Assembly (NCBI RefSeq): GCF_000235605.1
Contig: NC_016584.1
Span: forward strand, 856,001-920,000
Reading direction: 5' to 3'
Length of the DNA: 64,000 bases
Source: Desulfosporosinus orientis DSM 765
GTDB taxonomy: Bacteria > Bacillota > Desulfitobacteriia > Desulfitobacteriales > Desulfitobacteriaceae
In this document: positions 58,880 to 64,000 of the stretch, in pieces
Numbering within the stretch: position 1 is the first letter of the stretch
How the letters are laid out: every line of letters begins with the position of its first letter
Made by a program: the position numbers and the translations under genes
Notes under the pieces: generated by a model
The model's database searches: none
Seen by the model: only the letters and a program-made list of their open reading frames with translations
Told to the model about the DNA's origin: nothing

Positions 58880-59419
58880 GTGTTTAGAAAACTATGGGAT
58901 GTATTTATTGCTTTTACACGGGCTTCTAATTTAGGTTTTGGTGGAGGGCCTTCACTGATCCCTCTTATTAAAGCGGAAGCGGTTGATCGATATCAGTGGA
59001 TGGATAACGAAGAGTTTGCAGATTCCTTAGCCATTGGCAATGCCTTACCGGGGCCTATCGCAACTAAGATGGCTGCCTACATCGGTTATAAGGTAGCAGG
59101 ATGGTTGGGAGCATTCGTTGCTATCTTTGGAACAATTGCTCCTACAGCGATTATAGTAATTTTGTTGGGAAGTCTGTTAGTGAGATATTCGGACTCTCCG
59201 GAACTTCAGGCCATGCTGAAGGCAGTTCGGCCCGTTGTTGTTATTCTAGTAGCAGAAACTGCTTATGATATGGCTAAAAAAGCCTTTCCTTCCGTGAGTA
59301 CTTGGGGAATTGCGGCTATTACTATAGCGCTGCTGTATTTTGTTGACATTCACCCGGCCTTTATTATCGTAACGGCTATGTTGTTTGGTTGGGCCGCTTA
59401 CGGAAGGGCCAAAAAATAA
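58880..59419 (+). CDS. Chromate transporter (short CHR domain), subunit 2
   Basis: A 179-residue partner of the preceding protein, similar over its length (ARASNLGFGGGPA versus TRASNLGFGGGPS; LPGPIATKMAAYIGY). It has about five membrane helices. The two probably form one antiparallel or paired transporter in the cytoplasmic membrane. I chose GTG at 58880, which aligns with the partner's start, behind AAAGGGGG; the GTG at 58871 is too close to that site. Confidence 0.9.
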   Translation: MFRKLWDVFIAFTRASNLGFGGGPSLIPLIKAEAVDRYQWMDNEEFADSLAIGNALPGPIATKMAAYIGYKVAGWLGAFVAIFGTIAPTAIIVILLGSLLVRYSDSPELQAMLKAVRPVVVILVAETAYDMAKKAFPSVSTWGIAAITIALLYFVDIHPAFIIVTAMLFGWAAYGRAKK

Positions 59420-59517
59420 CCCTAAACCTATGCTTAATCCCTTGACTTTTCTTGGAAAACAGGTTTTTATTAACATAGAGTTGAAAGGATAAAAGCAAAT
59501 ATGTTGGAGGGATACAG

Positions 59518-59859
59518 ATGAGCGATTGCGTTTTTTGTGGGCTGCCCGAGACAGTGAATTTAGTAGAGAACGAACTTGTCCGGGCTTTTTTTGATAAGTA
59601 TCCTGTCAGTAAAGGACATGTTTTAATTGTTCCTAAAAACCATGCTTCCAGTATTTTTGAGGCAACTCCTGAAGAAATGGCGAGTGTCGGAGATCTTCTG
59701 CCAAAGGTAAAAAAATTGCTGGATGAGCAATTCCATCCTGATGGCTATAATATTGGCGCAAATACAGGTGCAGTTGCTGGGCAAACTGTGTTTCATTGGC
59801 ATATCCATGTAATTCCTCGCTATAATGGAGATGCAGGTAAAGTGAGGTGGCATACATAA
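59518..59859 (+). CDS. HIT-family nucleotide-binding hydrolase
   Basis: A 113-residue Hint-type protein that acts on adenosine phosphoramidates or dinucleoside polyphosphates. The histidine triad is FHWHIHVIPRY near residue 97. The N-terminal CVFCGLPE pair resembles the zinc-binding start of bacterial HIT proteins; SKGHVLIVPKNHASSIFE is the other conserved block. The start is ATG at 59518 behind TTGGAGGG. The peptidase gene begins one base after its stop codon. Confidence 0.93.
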   Translation: MSDCVFCGLPETVNLVENELVRAFFDKYPVSKGHVLIVPKNHASSIFEATPEEMASVGDLLPKVKKLLDEQFHPDGYNIGANTGAVAGQTVFHWHIHVIPRYNGDAGKVRWHT

Positions 59860-59860
59860 T

Positions 59861-60997
59861 ATGGTCAATAGGGAAAGAGTGTTGGCTGAGTTTTGGGAAT
59901 TGATTCGCATTGACTCTCCTACTAAGAACGAGCGACAAATCGCGGATATTCTTAAGGAACGTTTAAAGAGTATGGGTTTAAGCGTCACTGAAGATAATGC
60001 CGGGCAGAAAATTGGCGGCAATTGCGGCAATGTTTATGCCTACTTTAAAGGAAACTTATCAAAGGCGCCAGTTGTTTTGTTTTCAGCACATATGGATACG
60101 GTGGGTCCCTGTCTGGGTATTCAACCGGTCTTAACCAATGGAATTATTACTTCGGCTGGACCGACAATTTTAGGAGCAGACGACAAATCTGGTATTGTGC
60201 CTATTTTAGAAACAATCAGAGTAATTCAAGAGCAAAATATTCCCCATGGCGATATCCAGGTTATTTTCAGCATTGCCGAAGAGGGGGGGCTTAACGGCTC
60301 TAAAAACTTAGACAAAACACTGTTAAAAGCCGACTTGGGATTTGTCATGGATTGTGTTGGCGGACCGGGTGAGATCGTGCTTGCTGCTCCGGGGCAAGAT
60401 CGTTTGGATGTAACAATTAAAGGTAAGTCGGCTCACGCCGGCTTTGCTCCGGAAGAAGGCATAAGCGCAATCGTAGTGGCAGCAAAGGCTATTGCCAATA
60501 TGCCTACAGGCAGGATTGATGAAGAAACTACGGCAAACATTGGGACCATTCAAGGAGGCAGAGCTACAAATATTGTCGCCGATGAGGTCAGAATCGCTTG
60601 TGAAGCGAGAAGCCGGAATTTAAAGAAACTGGAACGTCAAACCGCTTTAATGTGTGAAGGGTTTAAGCGTTGCGCCCAGGAAATGGGTGCCGTTGCAGAA
60701 ATTGAAGTGAATCGTTTGTATGAGCCCTTTAGTTTGAATATAGAATCCCAGGTTGTGGATATCGTAAGCCAAGCTGCCCGGTCAGCAGGTTTTAATGTCG
60801 TTACTGGGGTTACCGGCGGGGGCAGTGATGCCAATAATTTTAACCTATATGGTGTTCCTTGCGCAGTGTTAGGGACTGGAATGCAAAAGCCCCATACGAC
60901 CGATGAATGTATCGAGGAAGAGGATTTATATCGGACAACAGAATTATTAATTGAAATTGTTAAACTCGTTGCTGCGAAAGAAAAAACGAGTAAGTAA
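59861..60997 (+). CDS. M20-family metallopeptidase (PepT-like)
   Basis: A 378-residue zinc aminopeptidase/deacylase of the M20 family, close to the peptidase T group. Zinc ligands lie in FSAHMDTVGP, GADDKSG, AEEGGLNGS and at the C-terminus TTDECIEEED; DKSG carries the bridging Asp. The dimerisation domain is inserted in the middle (DVTIKGKSAHAGFAPEEGISA). It probably hydrolyses small peptides. The start is ATG at 59861; the one-base gap suggests translational coupling to the HIT gene. A terminator follows at 61029. Confidence 0.92.
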   Translation: MVNRERVLAEFWELIRIDSPTKNERQIADILKERLKSMGLSVTEDNAGQKIGGNCGNVYAYFKGNLSKAPVVLFSAHMDTVGPCLGIQPVLTNGIITSAGPTILGADDKSGIVPILETIRVIQEQNIPHGDIQVIFSIAEEGGLNGSKNLDKTLLKADLGFVMDCVGGPGEIVLAAPGQDRLDVTIKGKSAHAGFAPEEGISAIVVAAKAIANMPTGRIDEETTANIGTIQGGRATNIVADEVRIACEARSRNLKKLERQTALMCEGFKRCAQEMGAVAEIEVNRLYEPFSLNIESQVVDIVSQAARSAGFNVVTGVTGGGSDANNFNLYGVPCAVLGTGMQKPHTTDECIEEEDLYRTTELLIEIVKLVAAKEKTSK

Positions 60998-61028
60998 ACT
61001 ATAATGAAATAAGTCGTTACAGATTATT

Positions 61029-61074
61029 AGCCACGATTTGGTAACACGTTACTAAATCGCGGCTGATTTTTTAT
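61029..61074 (+). terminator. Terminator after the M20 peptidase
   Basis: AGCCACGATTTGGTAAC (61029-61045) pairs with GTTACTAAATCGCGGCT (61048-61064) with two mismatches, followed by GATTTTTTATTT. Confidence 0.82.
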
Positions 61075-61162
61075 TTATGTATGAAAATATTAAAGTAAAC
61101 AAAAGTAAAATTAAAAAGACGAACCTGGATAAACTATAGAAAACAGGAAAAGGTGAGTTGGC

Positions 61163-61858
61163 TTGAACAAAGAATATCGTAGCAATGATTTAAATGGACG
61201 TTGTGCAGAACGCGAGTGGATGGTTCATACTCAGCTCATGAGTCGTGATATATCAGATGAGGCAGTTATTAATAGTATGGTTAGGGTTCCGCGGCATAGG
61301 TTTGTTATGAATGATAAACAAGAACTGGCATATTACGATACTGCTCTGGAGATAGAAGCGGGACAAACTATTAGTCAGCCCTACATGGTTGCCCTTATGG
61401 CCCAGGCCTTAAAGTTAAAAGCAAGTGATAGAGTCCTGGAAGTGGGAACGGGTTCAGGATATTCTGCAGGAATACTATCTCAAATAGCATCAAGAGTTTA
61501 TACTATAGAACGGCATCAGGAACTAGCTAAGTCGGCTGAAGACCGTCTTAATAGTCTGGGCTATAATAATATTGAAGTTCATGTGGGTGACGGTACTCTG
61601 GGGTGGGCAGAAAAGGCGCCCTTTGATGCTGTTTTAGTAACCGCAGGCGGCCCTGTTATTCCGGATCCTTTACTGGAGCAATTAGCCGTAGGCGGTCGTT
61701 TGGTTATTCCGGTTGGAGAAGACAGAGGAGAACAACATTTGCTGCGTGTGAAGAAAACGGTATCCGGCAAATTGATTAAAGAAGATTTGGGAGCGGTGCG
61801 GTTTGTTCCATTGATTGGAACTGAAGGCTGGAATGACGAGAATGGAAGGTTAAGTTAG
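61163..61858 (+). CDS. pcm: Protein-L-isoaspartate O-methyltransferase
   Basis: SAM-dependent methylation of damaged isoaspartyl residues in proteins. 231 residues. VPRHRFVM, the QTISQPYMVALM segment, the SAM motif VLEVGTGSGYSAGIL (near 93) and the later GGPVIPDPLLEQLAVGGRLVIPVG are typical. The start is TTG at 61163 behind AAAGGTGAG; no in-frame ATG gives a better fit. recQ begins 71 bases downstream. Confidence 0.94.
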   Translation: MNKEYRSNDLNGRCAEREWMVHTQLMSRDISDEAVINSMVRVPRHRFVMNDKQELAYYDTALEIEAGQTISQPYMVALMAQALKLKASDRVLEVGTGSGYSAGILSQIASRVYTIERHQELAKSAEDRLNSLGYNNIEVHVGDGTLGWAEKAPFDAVLVTAGGPVIPDPLLEQLAVGGRLVIPVGEDRGEQHLLRVKKTVSGKLIKEDLGAVRFVPLIGTEGWNDENGRLS

Positions 61859-61929
61859 CCCTTTCCCCAGGTTTTTTTGTTATAATGAGGACAGTTGAAC
61901 AAGTTTTATATGAGGAGATGTTCTTTATT

Positions 61930-64000
61930 ATGATAGAAAAAGCCTTGGAGGTTTTGCAAAGGTATTTTGGGTATACTCATTTTCGAGATGGCCAGCAAAA
62001 AGTGATAGGAAGTTTACTCCAAGGCTCAGATACAATAGCCATTATGCCGACTGGGGCAGGAAAATCCCTCGCTTACCAAATTCCGGCTCTCTTGTTTAAG
62101 GGGACGACGCTCGTTATATCTCCACTGATTTCTTTGATGAAAGATCAGGTGGATGCTCTCCAGCAATATGGAGTTCCTGCCACCTTTATCAATAGTTCTC
62201 TTACTTTAAGCGAAGTTAGGTCCAGAGTTCAAAAGGCAGTACAGGGGCAGTATAAGCTTTTGTATATTGCACCTGAGCGATTAGAGTCTGATAGTTTTAG
62301 AGGTTTATTACAGTCTCTGCAGGTTTCTTTCATGGCAATTGATGAAGCACACTGTGTTTCTCAGTGGGGGCACGATTTTCGCCCCAGCTACCTGCATTTA
62401 GGGCCTTTTCTTAAATCTTTGCCTAGAAAACCTTTGATTGGAGCATTTACGGCAACGGCAACTGAAGAAGTTCAGACGGATGTTGTCCGGTTATTGGGGT
62501 TAACGAAACCGAATATTTTTGTGACAGGATTTGATCGTCCTAACCTCACATTCTCTACGTTACGAGGGGAAAATAAAAAGGAATTTGTCCTTGAATATAT
62601 AAAAAATCATGAAGATCAGCCGGGGATTATATACGCAGGAACCCGTAAAGAGGTGGATAATCTCAATAATTTTTTAGTAAGAAGCGGTATTAAAGCTGGA
62701 AAATATCATGCGGGCTTGTCTGATGCAGATCGTCAAAAAAGTCAAGAAGATTTCCTATTTGATAAAATAACTGTGATGGTGGCCACTAATGCCTTTGGAA
62801 TGGGGATCGACAAATCCAATGTGCGTTATGTCATTCATTATACTATGCCAAAGAATATGGAAGCCTATTACCAAGAAGCGGGGCGCGCAGGGCGAGACGG
62901 GGAGCCGGGAGATTGTATTTTATTGTTTTCCCCTCAAGATGTCGTCCTGCAGCGATATTTAATTGAACAAACAGTTTTCCATCCCGAGCGAAAAATGAAT
63001 GAACTCAAGAAACTTCAGGGAATGGTGGATTACTGCCATACCCCTCGATGTTTGCGAAAGACGATCCTGGAGTACTTTGGTGAAAATGATATTCCGGAGG
63101 AATGCGGTAACTGCAGCAGCTGTAACGACGAAGGGGAAGTGATGGATATTACCCTGGAGGCTCAGAAAGTCTTTTCCTGTATTTATAGGATGCGGGAACG
63201 TTTTGGGATTGGTTTGGTTGCCGAGGTGTTAAAGGGCTCTCGCAAAGCGAAGATACGAGAGCTGCGTTTTGATGAGCTTTCAACCCATGGAATTATGCAC
63301 GATACAGCGCTTCAGGAAATTAAGGACCTTATTAATTATTTCGTAGCAGAGGGTTATCTGCAGTTATCCAATGGAGAATACCCTGTGGTAAAACTCTTGC
63401 CTAATGCGGTTTCCGTCTTGAAGGGGGAAGGAAGAGTTAGCAGAAAGATATCACCAAAGACTTCTCGTCAGGAATCTGATAAAGACAGCTTATTCCATCG
63501 CTTACGTGCTTTGCGCAGAGAGATAGCTATGCGGGAAAACCTGCCGCCATATATGATTTTTTCGGATAGTACTCTAAGAGAAATGGCTCAAAATTGCCCT
63601 CTGAATAACAGGGCATTGCTTCAAATCAGCGGAGTCGGAGAGCGTAAGTTAGAGAAATATGGGAACGAGTTTTTAGCGGTCATCTCAAGTTATTGTGGTG
63701 AAGTAAAGAGTGCAGAGGCACCCTCGGAAAAATCTTATACTCCTGTAACAGAAAAAGTTGCCAGTCATCTTCAGACTTTGCGAATGTACCAAGAAGGTTA
63801 TTCCTTAGATGAGATAGCAAAAATCAGGAAGGTAACTCCGATTACAGTGCAGAATCACCTGGTGCGCTGTGGAATGGATGGAGAGGTCGTTCCCTGGGAT
63901 GAATTTATACCGGAAGAACAAGAAGACAATATCTTAGCAGCGATTCGCCAGGTAGGCGGGGAGAGGCTGCGTCCCATTAAAGATATTGTCGGAGATGATG
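61930..64000 (+). CDS. recQ: ATP-dependent DNA helicase RecQ (3' end outside window)
   Basis: A 3'-5' DNA helicase acting in recombination and repair; at least 690 residues, the frame being open to the window end. The N-terminal RecQ signature FGYTHFRDGQQ is followed by MPTGAGKSLAYQ (Walker A), AIDEAHCVSQWGHDFR (DEAH and the aromatic loop), GAFTATAT, and motif VI GRAGRDGEPGD. A zinc site (CGNCSSC after HTPRCLRK), a winged-helix part and an HRDC domain (LPPYMIFSDSTLREMA..CPLNNRALLQISGVGERKLEKYG) come next. A C-terminal helix-turn-helix extension (GYSLDEIAKIRKVTPITVQNHLVRCG) begins near residue 620, as in some Firmicutes. The start is ATG at 61930; an in-frame ATG at 61918 is too close to GAGGAG. 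Confidence 0.95.
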   Translation, partial: MIEKALEVLQRYFGYTHFRDGQQKVIGSLLQGSDTIAIMPTGAGKSLAYQIPALLFKGTTLVISPLISLMKDQVDALQQYGVPATFINSSLTLSEVRSRVQKAVQGQYKLLYIAPERLESDSFRGLLQSLQVSFMAIDEAHCVSQWGHDFRPSYLHLGPFLKSLPRKPLIGAFTATATEEVQTDVVRLLGLTKPNIFVTGFDRPNLTFSTLRGENKKEFVLEYIKNHEDQPGIIYAGTRKEVDNLNNFLVRSGIKAGKYHAGLSDADRQKSQEDFLFDKITVMVATNAFGMGIDKSNVRYVIHYTMPKNMEAYYQEAGRAGRDGEPGDCILLFSPQDVVLQRYLIEQTVFHPERKMNELKKLQGMVDYCHTPRCLRKTILEYFGENDIPEECGNCSSCNDEGEVMDITLEAQKVFSCIYRMRERFGIGLVAEVLKGSRKAKIRELRFDELSTHGIMHDTALQEIKDLINYFVAEGYLQLSNGEYPVVKLLPNAVSVLKGEGRVSRKISPKTSRQESDKDSLFHRLRALRREIAMRENLPPYMIFSDSTLREMAQNCPLNNRALLQISGVGERKLEKYGNEFLAVISSYCGEVKSAEAPSEKSYTPVTEKVASHLQTLRMYQEGYSLDEIAKIRKVTPITVQNHLVRCGMDGEVVPWDEFIPEEQEDNILAAIRQVGGERLRPIKDIVGDD

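Noticed and set aside
1-64000. CRISPR arrays, rRNA, tRNA, transposase or prophage genes
   Set aside because: No regularly spaced repeats, no recognisable RNA genes and no transposase or integrase motifs were seen on reading the window.

Overview
The window reads like the chromosome of a strictly anaerobic, spore-forming, low-GC Gram-positive bacterium of the class Clostridia. Desulfosporosinus/Desulfitobacterium-type Peptococcaceae fit best. The pointers are strong AGGAGG ribosome sites, T-box leaders, a CotJC-like coat/Mn-catalase protein, a FadR of the Bacillus TetR type, FadN-type beta-oxidation enzymes, oxygen-sensitive [4Fe-4S]/flavin 4-hydroxybutyryl-CoA dehydratase homologues and heavy use of sigma-54. 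This assignment is from recognition only; no search was run. No rRNA, tRNA, CRISPR array or transposase gene was seen.

Bases 1-41226 are almost wholly acyl-CoA metabolism. There are two related blocks. Block 1 (2085-15819) runs sigma-54 regulator, enoyl-CoA hydratase, AbfD-like enzyme, 3-hydroxyacyl-CoA dehydrogenase, TetR (FadR), FadN, FadA, CoA-transferase, Zn-alcohol dehydrogenase, acyl-CoA ligase. Block 2 (22955-39272) repeats the order with insertions (acyl-CoA dehydrogenase, SDR, DUF362) and decay: its TetR copy has lost the DNA-binding half and its CoA-transferase copy is a broken fragment with the catalytic Glu changed to Lys. Between the blocks lie a canonical AbfD plus a divergent thiolase (16238-18935) and a seven-gene cluster of unknown role (19209-22711: PHP phosphoesterase, two ferredoxin-type proteins, a Cys-rich unknown, a TPR peptide, a MaoC pair). 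Six transcription units begin behind good -24/-12 (sigma-54) promoters. Upstream of them I find a recurring 17-bp dyad, TGTAT-N7-ATACA, usually in pairs; it is the likely binding site of the two paralogous PAS/AAA+/Fis activators encoded here.

One of the three AbfD homologues (16238) keeps every active-site residue that I can align to Clostridium aminobutyricum AbfD. The other two (4660, 25526) keep the Fe-S ligands and several catalytic residues but lack the glutamate equivalent to E455 and have Asp for E257. They sit inside fatty-acid oxidation operons and look like a separate, probably undescribed subfamily, perhaps enoyl-CoA isomerases or dehydratases for longer substrates.

Bases 41530-64000 are ordinary chromosome: CorA, a nuclease-helicase of the DinG/XPD group, MutY, glutamine synthetase with an ANTAR regulator and a matching hexaloop/terminator leader, UbiX, serC-serA-DUF1015 behind a Ser T-box, a DAHP synthase-chorismate mutase fusion behind a Phe T-box, a CotJC-like protein, a GntR regulator with a pair of short chromate transporters and GGTATACC operators, HIT, an M20 peptidase, Pcm and a RecQ helicase that runs off the end. 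Both T-box leaders carry a second antiterminator/terminator module.
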